NCBI GenBank assembly: GCA_036971475.1
Contig: JBAIZL010000002.1
Location: 15,132,868-15,196,867 of the forward strand
Length of the DNA: 64,000 nucleotides
Direction of reading: 5' to 3'
DNA from: Prosapia bicincta
Lineage: Eukaryota; Arthropoda; Insecta; Hemiptera; Cercopidae
Part shown: positions 35,333 through 44,436 of the stretch, piece by piece
Layout of the letters: every line of letters starts with the position of its first letter
How positions within the stretch are numbered: position 1 is the stretch's first letter
Notes under the pieces: model-generated
The model's input: only the letters and a program-made list of their open reading frames with translations
Told to the model about the DNA's origin: nothing
Database searches by the model: none
Program-made: the position numbers and the translations under genes

Positions 35333-36409
35333 ATGGCAACGCCAACATTAAAGAAGGAATATCTTTACATGATTCCTGAGTATAATGGAGAACCGACTAT
35401 GCTCAATAGATTTATATCAGTATGTGATAAAATAGTCAGTACGTTTTATGTATCTGAAAATCCAGAAGACTTTCAGAACGAATACGTATTTTCTTCTATA
35501 CTAAGTTAAAAGGCCAAGCACTAGAAATGGTAGTAAATTCAAATTCTTATAATTGGTATGAGATTAAAAAAGTATTGTTAACCAGCTATTCAGACAAAAG
35601 AGATTGCTTTACTTTAAATTTAGAAATGGCCGAGTTAAAACAAGAAAATAATGAAACACCTTTCAAGTTTTACGAAAGAATTCAAAAATAATTAAATTTA
35701 CAAATCTCATTTTTTATGAAAAAAGAGCCTCAAAGACAATTGGCCAAAGATGTTTTAATAGAATATGTGCAGAAATTAGGGTTAAGAGTTCTTCTTAGAG
35801 GTTTACATGAACCCGTAGGATCGCTAATGCACACAAAAAATCCAGATTCTCTTAGCGAAGCACCCTACAAGCTTACTAATGATTTTCAATTTAAAAATAA
35901 CAAACTATTCCAAAATATTAAACAGAACATCCCACCTAGGGCCCCACAATACCCGCCTACTCGCAAACCCATTTCTAACAAACAAACCTTCCAAAATTAT
36001 AGGCCCAAATACCAAAATAACCCTAACCAATTTACCAAACCTAACTCATACGTACAACAAAATCAACAGCCGAGACAATCCAATAATTACACACCACTAA
36101 AAGTTCATCAAAAATTTGAACCAGAATCAATGAGCATTTCCACACGTCAAACAGGGAACACAATTAGACAAAATAGACTTTATCAGATGACAGGGAAACC
36201 AATAGGAGAATTACGATCAAACTATGAACTGATTGACGGACTCTTATCTGACCGATCAAACGGATTATGAACCGCAAGAGGACCCTGACAGCTACATTGA
36301 CTTTGATAAATCAACGCAAGAGGAAAACGCATGTGGATTCACTCAAGAGGACGATCACACCAAAAATCATTTTTTAGGACTAACCACAATAAAAAGACAT
36401 TTTCCATAA
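35333..36409 (+). pseudogene. gag: gag of errantivirus-like element, broken
   Basis: It begins with ATG at 35333 (MATPTLKKEYLYMIPEY), a typical gypsy-group capsid start with a Y-x-G-E motif and an 'N-x-F' helix. There is a frameshift between about 35490 and 35507, an in-frame TAA at 35689-35691, and a second shift near 36250. After that the acidic C-terminus (EPQEDPDSYIDFDKS) runs to the stop at 36407-36409. The middle is Asn/Gln/Pro-rich (about 35920-36130), as expected for errantiviral nucleocapsid-like tails lacking a CCHC knuckle. Gag forms the particle shell. Confidence 0.75.
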
Positions 36410-36732
36410 TGCATATCGAAGACGACACAAACGAACTACCGTACATCCACGATCCCAAGACCAACCTAATGATGCTGATTGACACGGGAAGCACGAGGTC
36501 ATTAATTAAAAAATCAATAGCTTTCCAATTTTTTAAAAACACCCTAAAACAAGAACCATTTGAAGTGAGTACAGCTCACGGAGTATCAAAAGAAAAATAC
36601 AGTTGTACACTACTACTTTTAGGAAAAGAAACAACCAAATTCTATTTATTTGATTTCCATAAAGATTTCGACTTACTCCTTGGATTAGATAACATAAAAG
36701 AATTAAAAATTAATTTAAAATTTTGTGAATGA
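36331..36732 (+). pseudogene. pol: Retropepsin (pol protease)
   Basis: A 133-codon open frame has the aspartic protease signature LIDTGSTRS, with catalytic Asp at residue 51. A second conserved block, LLLGLDNIKEL, near the end corresponds to the G(L/I)D flap/helix region. It overlaps the end of gag in the -1 frame. The ATG at 36331 is unlikely to be a true start, since entry is expected by frameshifting at 36370. The frame ends prematurely at 36732, and the linker to RT continues in another frame. Confidence 0.8.
36370..36376 (+). promoter_or_regulatory. -1 ribosomal frameshift slippery heptamer
   Basis: TTTTTTA sits in the gag frame as CAT TTT TTA, giving the X XXY YYZ pattern in the correct phase. 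A -1 slip enters the protease frame, which is open across this site. The gag frame stops 31 bases later. This is the usual gag-pol arrangement of errantiviruses. A downstream stimulating structure was not modelled. Confidence 0.65.
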
Positions 36733-37194
36733 TAAACTAATATTTTGCAATAAACAAATCCCGAATAAATATTTTAACACAGAAGAACAAAATAATAATA
36801 ATAATAATAATAATAATATTAATAAAGGCGAATGTCAGGAACAGAACGCTAAAAAAGGAACAAGTTGTGTTATACAAGCCCGCACTAGCCAAACGATTAA
36901 ATTTAGAATACAAAATATTCAAGATGGAGAAGGACTCTTACCATACAGACACTTAAATGGATTAGAAATTCCGCAGTGTATAGTCTCAGTACACAAGGGA
37001 GAAACCTATTGACCTATTATAAACAACTCAAAAGAAAATGTAAAATTAACAGTGAATGAACCATTTGAATTAAAATCTTTAGAAGAATACAATATCCTTG
37101 AGCCTTATACAATGCAAACGAACATAAATTTAAATTTATTAGATTATAAACAAAAAAAATTCAGAAAAAAAAATTAGATTTATCAAAATTTAGG
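36725..37194 (+). pseudogene. pol: Protease-RT linker, broken
   Basis: One open frame (36725-37012) includes an (AAT)n tract at 36790-36818 encoding a run of nine asparagines. A stop at 37010-37012 and further stops up to 37195 break the region. It contains the PYRHLNGLEIPQ-type pre-RT segment of gypsy-group Pol. Confidence 0.55.
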
Positions 37195-38203
37195 ATGGAA
37201 CATATGAACTTAGAAGAAAAATCCGCTATAACAAGTTTAATAGAAGATTATGCAGATTTATTACATATTGAGGGAAACGATATAACTATTAACAACCAAA
37301 TAAAACATGTTATTATCACTACTGATTACAATCCCGTATACTCTAGAAATTATAGATATCCAGAGATTTACAAGAACGAAATTAATAAACAAACTGAGGG
37401 CATGCTTAAACAAGGAATTATTAGACCTTCGAATTCTCCATGGAACTCTCCTGTCTGGATTGTACCCAAAAAAACAAGACGCTTCTGGCAAAAGAAAATT
37501 TCGATTAGTAATAGATTTTAGAGGATTAAACAAAAAAACAATTGACGATAAATTTCTCTTGCCGAACATTAAAGACATATTAGATAAATTAGGACGATCC
37601 CAGTATTTTACAACTTTAGATCTAGCCTCAGGATTTCACCAAGTAGAAATGGATAAAAATAGCATAGAAAAACAGCGTTTTTAACGGAAACAGGACACTG
37701 CGAATTTTTAAGAATGCCCTTTGGACTAAAGAATAGCCCCCCCCCTACATTTCAAAGAATTATGAATAATATTCTGAGAGGCATCCAAAATGAAACAGGT
37801 TTAGTTTATTTAGACGACATTATAATTTATTCTACTAGCCTCCAACAACATATACAAAGACTTAAAGATGTTTTCGACAGATTACGCAAAGCCAACTTTA
37901 AAGTACAGCTGGATAAAACAGAATTTTAAAGAAAAGAAGTAGCATATTTAGGACATGTTGACACCAAATGGAGTAAAACACAATCCAGGCAAAATTTTAG
38001 CTATCAAGGACTATCCAATACCTAAAACCACCAAACAAATTAAAGGATTTTTAGGACTATTAGGCTATTATCGAAAATTTATTAAAAACTTCGCCAAAAT
38101 AACAAAACCATTTACTAATTGTTTGAAAAAGAATGCAAAAATAAATATCGACAATCCTGACTTTATAGAATGCTTCGAAACATGTAAAATATATATTGAC
38201 TAA
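37195..38203 (+). pseudogene. pol: Reverse transcriptase (pol), broken
   Basis: Successive open pieces show the RT motifs in order. First is [17 protein letters not shown] (about 37413-37465), then [13 protein letters not shown] and [15 protein letters not shown], carrying the first catalytic Asp (to 37684). A fragment at 37714-37929 follows with MPFGLKNSP and [11 protein letters not shown], whose YLDD aspartates are residues 34-35. The connection block GFLGLLGYYRKFIKNFA comes last (37955-38203). Frameshifts or stops lie near 37485, 37682, 37929 and 37950. A C-tract at 37738-37745 adds a proline beside the 'FGLKN-P-TFQ' motif. The active-site residues survive but the frame does not. Confidence 0.88.
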
Positions 38204-38700
38204 TGAGCCACTTCTACCATATCCAGATTTTGAAAAAGAATTTACTCTAACGACAGACGCTAGTAATTATGCACTAGGAGCAATTTTAAGCCAGGACAAA
38301 AATGGAAAAGACCTTCCTATAGCGTATGCCAGCAGAACTTTAAACGACAGCGAAACTAATTACTCTGCGATTGAAAAGGAACAATCGTATGGGCAACAAA
38401 CCATTTCAGGCCTTATTTATTTGGGAGAAAATTTAAAATTTATACAGACCATAAACCTTTACAATGGTTATTTTCAGTTAAGGAACCAAATTCCAAGCTT
38501 TTAAGATGGAGATTAAAATTGGAAGAATATGATTATGACATAAGATACAAAAAAGGCCAACTAAACCAAAAAGCAGACGCATTGTCAAGAATACAATTAA
38601 ATATCACCGATAAAAGATCAACGAACACCCAACACACTGTAGAACCGGACCTTGACTTATCTGCAGCTGACTTACTGCAACGTTATTTCCCATAACTGAA
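38196..38700 (+). pseudogene. pol: RNase H (pol), broken
   Basis: [15 protein letters not shown] (catalytic Asp, residue 21 of the open piece) is followed by AYASRTL and NYSAIEKE with the conserved glutamates. A frameshift near 38385 moves the rest ([14 protein letters not shown] and KADALSR blocks) into another frame ending about 38695. The domain order after RT is standard. Confidence 0.82.
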
Positions 38701-39150
38701 CGATAACGAAACTAGGGTCTTACAACTCGACGCAACAGATAACGTCAACCTTGCAGACAATGAAGAAAGTGATAGTCAAACCATTCACTCCTATTTAGAA
38801 GGAAACACCCAAATTGAAATACCAATTTCCGACGAGCCTCTAAACTTTGGAAAAAACCAAATATTTTTATCATTAGTAAAATATGAGCTAACGAAAGTAA
38901 AAATTATAAAGCTATTTGGAACTTCAAAAATTCGTCTAATAGTCGAAATATCAGAGAATAATTTTAAGGAAGACATAGTTCACTTTGTAAAATCGTATTT
39001 GGTACCTAAAATAAAATATAATCTATATTTCGAAGACGACTTTTATGAGAAATTTGCATCATGCATAGCCAAAAATTTCAAACAAACTGAATTAAATTTA
39101 GTTAAGTGTAATAACAAACTGTTAAAGGGAAGAAGATACCTTAAAAACGA
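38701..39150 (+). pseudogene. pol: RNase H-integrase spacer of pol
   Basis: Open for much of its length in one + frame but without a recognisable domain. It corresponds to the linker and N-terminal extension preceding integrase in errantiviruses. Confidence 0.45.
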
Positions 39151-40259
39151 TAAGTAATTATCATATTAGCAAAACTAATCACCGAGGGATACAGGAAACA
39201 TACGAAAAAATTACGCGAAGATATTATTGGCCTAATTTAAAATCACTAATTCAAAATTTCATAAATCAGTGTGACATATGTCAAAGAACTAAATACGACA
39301 GAATTCCCTTATAGCTAGAAATGAATTAGACACCTACAGCAGCCAGACCATTTCAAATAATTCACGTCGACACAAACTCTTTAGAGTAGAATTCCTTTAT
39401 CAGCTTAGTTGACGCTTTCTCACGATATGGTCAAGCTCATCGCTTGGGAAGCTCTCAAGCTACAGAGATTGAAGACAAGTTATTAGATTACTTCACATAT
39501 TTCTGCTTACCAACAGTTATTATCTCAGACAATAGAACGGAGTTTAATAACAGAATTGTAAAAGAGATATTAGACCTGCATAAGATCAAAATTCATTTTA
39601 ATAAGCACACAAAACCCCAATCAAACGGATTATGTGAAAGATTTCATTTCACTTTAATAGAACACATAAGGCTGTTAAATATTCAAATCGAATTTAAAAA
39701 AGACAGTATAATTAAGAAAGTTAAATATGCTATAATAGCTTATAACAATAGCATACATCCAGTCACGAAATTAACGCCGTGCGAAGTCTTATTTGGACAC
39801 ATAAATTCAAACACTTTATTAGATATAGATTTAGAAAAACAGATTGTAAAAGACTACGTTTTAAACCATAAAGAAAAAACAAAAATACTCTATGAAAACA
39901 TTAGGAATAATAATCAAAAAATTAACGAAAAAGTTTTAGAAAAAAGAAACATAAACAAGGAACCACTTCCAGAAATACCACCGGAAGTTTATATACAAAC
40001 AGTTCAAAAGCAAAGCAAAACGAAGAACAAATATAGCAAGGAAGAAATAGCTTCAATAAATAAAGAAAGAAAATCTGGTAAAATAAAGTCAAAACATCAT
40101 AACACAAAAGACAAAATACATTTGCCGAAAATTAAAAGACTTAAGAAGATAAAAAATGTAATTAATGCTCAAAATCATTTTCCAGGTCCCTCCTGTTCGT
40201 CATTGACACAGCCACCGACTCAGCAGAAATCAAAGAAATCAATAACAACCTCGGAATAA
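39151..40259 (+). pseudogene. pol: Integrase (pol), one stop in the core
   Basis: The zinc-binding HHCC domain is visible (HISKTNH, then CDICQ, about 39163-39285). The catalytic core has its first Asp at codon 39369-39371, the second at 39528-39530 in ISDNRTEF, and Glu at 39636-39638 in NGLCERFH. The last two are separated by 35 residues, the D-D-35-E pattern. A TAG at 39387-39389 interrupts the core just after the first Asp, and an earlier stop lies near 39315. The frame is open from 39390 to 40259. It ends in a long basic tail (Lys/Asn-rich) that overlaps the presumed start of env. Confidence 0.85.
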
Positions 40260-41864
40260 TCCAAATAGACCTTGGGCCGGCCAAATTAGAATCTTCCTAC
40301 CATACCTTTGTCCACTATTTTAATGTAAGAAACTTGGTTGCTCATTTAAATAACATTGATGCCTATTATTATGATGTATTGCAAAATTTTGAAACTAGTT
40401 GCTACAATTGTAATAGTAGCTTATTAAACAATGAATATGTAACTGATAACAGTAATAGAATAAGAGATATTGTTAATTATTTTAAATATGTTAATCACAG
40501 TAAAAATATAATAGAGGAAAAATTAGAAATTATACTCTTAAGATATAATGGTAACAAAAGAATAAAAAGAGGTCTTATAGATGGACTAGGATCCGTTATC
40601 AAATCTATAACAGGCAATTTAGATGCATATGATGGTAAAAAATATGACAAAATAATTAAAGATATTGAAAAAGAGCAAATTAAAATTAATTATCAAATTG
40701 AATCTCAATACTCCTTTAGTAATAACATTATGAAAGAATTAAATAAAACATTTATTGTAATTGATGAAAATTTTGTAGAATTAAAAAATAAGTTAAGTAT
40801 TGTGAATCGTAATGTAAATGACTTTGTTGAACTAGAAAAGTATTCTAAACCAACTGAACATTTTATATAACATAATGTTACAGGTAATCACAGATTTAGA
40901 AAATTCTCTTACATTTTGTATACTAAGTGTTGTACACCCTAGTGTTATCTCAACTCAAGAATTATATGAAGAAATAAACAAAATTTACAAATATTATAAT
41001 GAAAGGTTACCTTTAGAACCCAAAATAGGAAATATGTGGGAATTAGAAAATCTGATTAAAGTTATTTGTAAACTAGATTCTGAAAAGATTGTATACTTTA
41101 TAAATTTACCCATTGTAGAAAAAACCCAATTTAAATTGTATAAATTACATTCTATACCCACAAAATATGAAACAGATTATGTAACAATTATACCAAAAGT
41201 AAGGTACATATTAGTGTTTAATTCTGTAATATTAGGTTTAGACAATGAATGTAACTGTAAAACCATATACTTTTGCTCATTCGACATTCTAACACACCAT
41301 AAATTAGACTGTGAAGTGTCCATCATCAGGAAAAACGATGCCAGCAACTGTGAATATACTGCATTGGAAGTTACACACAACTTAATTAACTCGATTCCAG
41401 AAATCAACCTTTACTTGGCAACCTTCCCCAACAAGCAGACTCTGGAAATTACCAATCGCAAGGCAACTAACACCGTCACCCTTCAAGGCATATATTTGAT
41501 AAAAACTAATAATGATTCAGTCTTTTTCAACAACATGAAACTTAGCCACACATCAACAACCTCTGGAGGTCACCCTATTTTCATGGACACGTCCAAATTA
41601 CAATTTCCAATGAATAAAATGCCAGAATTCTCAGTAAACGTTGAACGACTAGAATTGGACAAAATAAACACGGAAACCATCTCAAGAATTTACCAAAGTA
41701 TATAGATAACCCACCACATCAGTATCTGGACTATTGCCCTTTACGGAGGCCTATTCAGCAGCCTTAAATACCTCACCTTTATCAAAGTGATGAAGAGGAC
41801 TTCAACAGATGCCGAAACTTCGCCTACCCCCGAAGTTTTATTTAGGGATGGAGGAGTTATGTGA
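40166..41864 (+). pseudogene. env: Envelope (errantiviral, baculovirus F-like), broken
   Basis: It is open in a frame overlapping the integrase end from 40166, and a splice-acceptor-like TTTTCCAG precedes it at 40178-40185. The first piece runs to a stop at 40868-40870. It contains a furin-type RIKR site, residues 76-79 counted from 40334, directly followed by a glycine-rich fusion-peptide-like segment and a coiled-coil stretch. After a frameshift, 40875-41705 encodes the extracellular remainder with paired cysteines. It ends at a TAG, beyond which the same frame continues with a hydrophobic membrane anchor and short tail to 41864, inside the 3' LTR. The class is the F-type fusion protein shared by errantiviruses and baculoviruses. 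This copy is inactivated by at least two lesions. Confidence 0.82.
41844..41854 (+). other. Polypurine tract
   Basis: AGGGATGGAGG immediately precedes the LTR start. It has the position and composition expected for plus-strand priming. Confidence 0.65.
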
Positions 41865-42146
41865 ACAATGTAGGTGAACCTTTCATAATAAAATGCGTGC
41901 TAGGAAATTTCCTGCTTACGCAGCTTTTGTATTATATAGGTGGTGAGAACAGAGCCCCAGCAGTGTTCAAGCGGCCACTGTATCGTACAGACGTTTCTCA
42001 CTCCGATTGTGTGTACATCAATTGTATTTGTTTTTATTAAGCTAAATTATTGTAATCATTTCAAAATTAAATGTTTCGTAATTAACAAAGGTTTGTAAAA
42101 ATAAAATCATTTTAAAAACCTTTCAAGCTTAATATAACACGTAACT
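41855..42146 (+). repeat. 3' LTR of the errantivirus-like element
   Basis: About 292 bp begins AGTTATGTGAAC and ends CACGTAACT, so its termini form a 5-bp inverted repeat AGTTA/TAACT as in the gypsy group. It contains AATAAAA (near 41886) and a TATATAGG (near 41933). The right boundary is inferred from the terminal repeat and from module T resuming beyond it. TATA at 42147-42150 could be one copy of a 4-bp target duplication, but the left partner is lost. Confidence 0.7.
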
Positions 42147-42149
42147 TAT

Positions 42150-42591
42150 ATATATTTATTTATAAACTAAAGCTCAATTCAAAACTCTTAGTCAGTTATC
42201 ATTTTACCGATTCGACATTATCGAAGTCACTACTGTTGTTTTGGATATTACTAATATGTTTAGCTTCATTCTCCTTGTTGGTTTATAAGGTTGTTGACAG
42301 AATATATATAACAAAGTTGTGGTTTCGTGAATATATCAAACTTTGCACTCGCAAAGCATTGCCTAATATTAACACACGCTTGTGTCATCAAAACAAGTTT
42401 GGCTTTAACTTGTAACGGATTATTTGCATTAAATTTTACGCTGTGTGTACATTGCTTCTCCTAGCAGCAATCTTGTGTATATTACTGTATCCTGACTCCA
42501 GAGTAAGGGTTGAGTGTAAACATGACAAGCCTTGCTGTATAAACTTTCCATTTCACCCTGACTTGGAAAAAACCACTTAACTGATTACCCC
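42150..42591. repeat. Module T, copy 1
   Basis: It matches 57895-58260 (ATTTATAAACTAAAGCTCA to CACCCTGACTTGGAAAA). The ORF open in copy 2 is shifted here by loss of one T near 42435, but its C-terminal part is still readable. An 85-bp tail of T is repeated at 42716-42800 between telomeric arrays. Confidence 0.8.
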
Positions 42592-42715
42592 TTAACTAAC
42601 CTAACCTAACCTAACCTGACTTAAACTAACCTAACATGTCCTGACCTGACCTAACTTAACTTAACTTAACCTAACTTAACCTAACCTAACCTAACCTAAC
42701 CTAACCTAACTCAAC
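42592..42715. repeat. Interstitial CCTAA telomeric repeat, block 1
   Basis: CCTAA pentamers with CTTAA and CCTGA variants, in the C-rich orientation. Confidence 0.95.
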
Positions 42716-42800
42716 CCGAGTATAAACATGACAAGCCTTGCTGTATAAACTTTCCATTTCACCCTGACTTGGAAAAACCACTTAACTGATTACCCCTTAA
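42716..42800. repeat. Duplicated 85-bp tail of module T
   Basis: GAGTATAAACATGACAAGCC to TGATTACCCCTTAAC repeats 42508-42592 almost exactly. It was probably copied together with adjacent telomeric repeats. Confidence 0.9.
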
Positions 42801-43116
42801 CTAACCTAACCTAACCTAACCTAACCTAACCAAACCTAACCTAACCTAACCTAACCTGACCTGACTTAAACTAACCTAACATGACCTGACCTGACCTGAC
42901 CTAATTTAACTTAACTTAACTTAACCTAACCTAACCTAACCTAACCTAACCTAACCTAACCTAACCTAACCTAACCTGACCTGACCTGACCTGACCTGAC
43001 CTGACCTGACCTAACCTGACCTAACCTAACCTAACCTAACCTAACCTAACCTACCCTAACCTAACCTAACCTAACCTAACCTAAGCTAAGCTAACCTAAC
43101 CTAGCCTAACCTAACC
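42801..43116. repeat. Interstitial CCTAA telomeric repeat, block 2
   Basis: About 315 bp of CCTAA pentamers with runs of CCTGA (about 42975-43020) and CTTAA variants. Short homogeneous variant blocks show local slippage or replication-type expansion. Confidence 0.95.
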
Positions 43117-43440
43117 TAAATAATGCAAAATCGACCATAGATTCGCATTCTATTCTTGGAAACGCTCTAATAGTAGTATTATAAGGGCAATTGTAATTAC
43201 CATTATTTTGTTCTAAAAAATGATTGAACTTATTTATAGTTCATGGATTTTGCGATATCAACAAAAAATGGATTAGTCATTTAAATGGCTTAAATAATGC
43301 AGAATCGACCATAGATTCGCATTCTTCTCACGGAAACGCTCTAATAGTAGTTTTATAAGAGCAATCGAAATTATCATATATTTGCTATAAAAAATGCATA
43401 AACTTATTTATAGTTCACGGATTTTGCGATTCCTATAAAA
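43117..43440. repeat. Tandem repeat, 2 x ~174 bp
   Basis: TAAATAATGCAAAATCGACC at 43117 and TAAATAATGCAGAATCGACC at 43291 start two similar units (CATAGATTCGCATTCT, GGATTTTGCGAT). The second unit is cut where the Penelope fragment begins. Confidence 0.9.
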
Positions 43441-44202
43441 ATTCCTAAAACCAACCCCAAATACACATAAAAATTACAAAATGCCTAAACACCATACTAA
43501 ACCAAAACTATTTCATTATTAATATTAACATATATAAACAAATAGATGCCTTTGAAGCGGGATCAACATTCTCAAGTATAATATCAGAAATTTACCTCCA
43601 ACATCTTAAGGAATTAATCACATAAACCATAAAAACACACAACCCCAACGATAATTGGATATGATATGTTGACAATGGATTATACATCTCACAAAAGCAA
43701 TAAATAATAATATCATCTTAAATGAAATCAACAATTTACACCCTTGCATAAAATGCAATTTATAGGAAACCCACACAAACCATTAATACAATACTAAACT
43801 ACTATAACTATCCCCCACAATATAAATTGGCTGCTTACAACTCACTCTTATAAAGAATGCTAAAACTACCTTTAAAAAATGAAGAAAAAGCCATAGAAAA
43901 ACAAATAATATATCAATATAGCCCAAAAAAGGGATACAATTAAAAAAACTATAGATATATTAAAATTTAAATTATTAAATAAATAAAAACAACCTACAAT
44001 CGAACTACAAACAACAACAAAATGGGCCACATTCACATACACAGGGCACAATATAAAAGGAATAACTAAAATACTAAAAAATAATAATATTAACATAGCT
44101 TACAAAATCACAGGAAACAAAATCAATAAAATAAACCAACTGGAATAAATATGACCCACACTTAAAAAAATTAAAAGACAGATATCAACAACACCTCAAT
44201 GC
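43441..44202 (+). mobile_element. Penelope-like element, second fragment (RT part)
   Basis: It is nearly identical to about 1878-2755 of the first copy, sharing the same YVDN active-site lesion and stops. It lacks about 65 bp near 43758 and the segment containing the start of the GIY-YIG domain. The left end abuts the 174-bp repeat and the right end is fused to module L at CTCAATGC|TGTTTGATG. It is a duplicate of a dead element, not an independent insertion. Confidence 0.85.
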
Positions 44203-44436
44203 TGTTTGATGAAAGTTCAGCGAAATTAATTTAAAACGGTCGTGTATTGAATTCCTTCCTTAGAAAATAATGCATTGTAAATATCTGTATCCTCAAACTA
44301 AATTGACTATTCTCAAAAATTCTCATTAATAGCCTAATTATATCGGTTCAAGTTTCTGGGCCTCTGTGTACAAAACATCGAATACTAGAACTGTATGTTT
44401 AAAATAGAAACCCCTGTTAGCAGTGCAAACACCTCT
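44203..44436. repeat. Module L stub, copy 2
   Basis: It corresponds to 5617-5861. Everything between the Penelope GIY-YIG region and this point in copy 1 (about 2.9 kb) is absent here. Confidence 0.9.

Larger units (their letters stand above)
35093..42146 (+). mobile_element. Errantivirus-like (Ty3/gypsy group) retroelement, 5'-truncated and broken
   Basis: Order leader-gag-pro-RT-RNase H-IN-env-PPT-LTR on the plus strand is that of insect errantiviruses. No match to the 3' LTR was found upstream of gag, so the 5' LTR is missing. Every reading frame carries stops or shifts, so this copy cannot be functional. It sits where copy 2 of the unit has 56625-57885. The 3' LTR starts AGTTA and ends TAACT. 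The flanks are the Penelope relic and module T. Confidence 0.9.

Noticed and set aside
36725..37012. Separate small gene with an asparagine run
   Set aside because: It lies between the protease and RT of the same element. The Asn run comes from an (AAT)n slippage tract.
40334..41705. Baculovirus sequence
   Set aside because: The F-like envelope sits directly after a gypsy-group integrase and before a matching LTR, so it is the env of an errantivirus-like element.
42592..43116. A true chromosome end
   Set aside because: The repeats are degenerate, split by unique sequence and flanked on both sides by modules that recur elsewhere.
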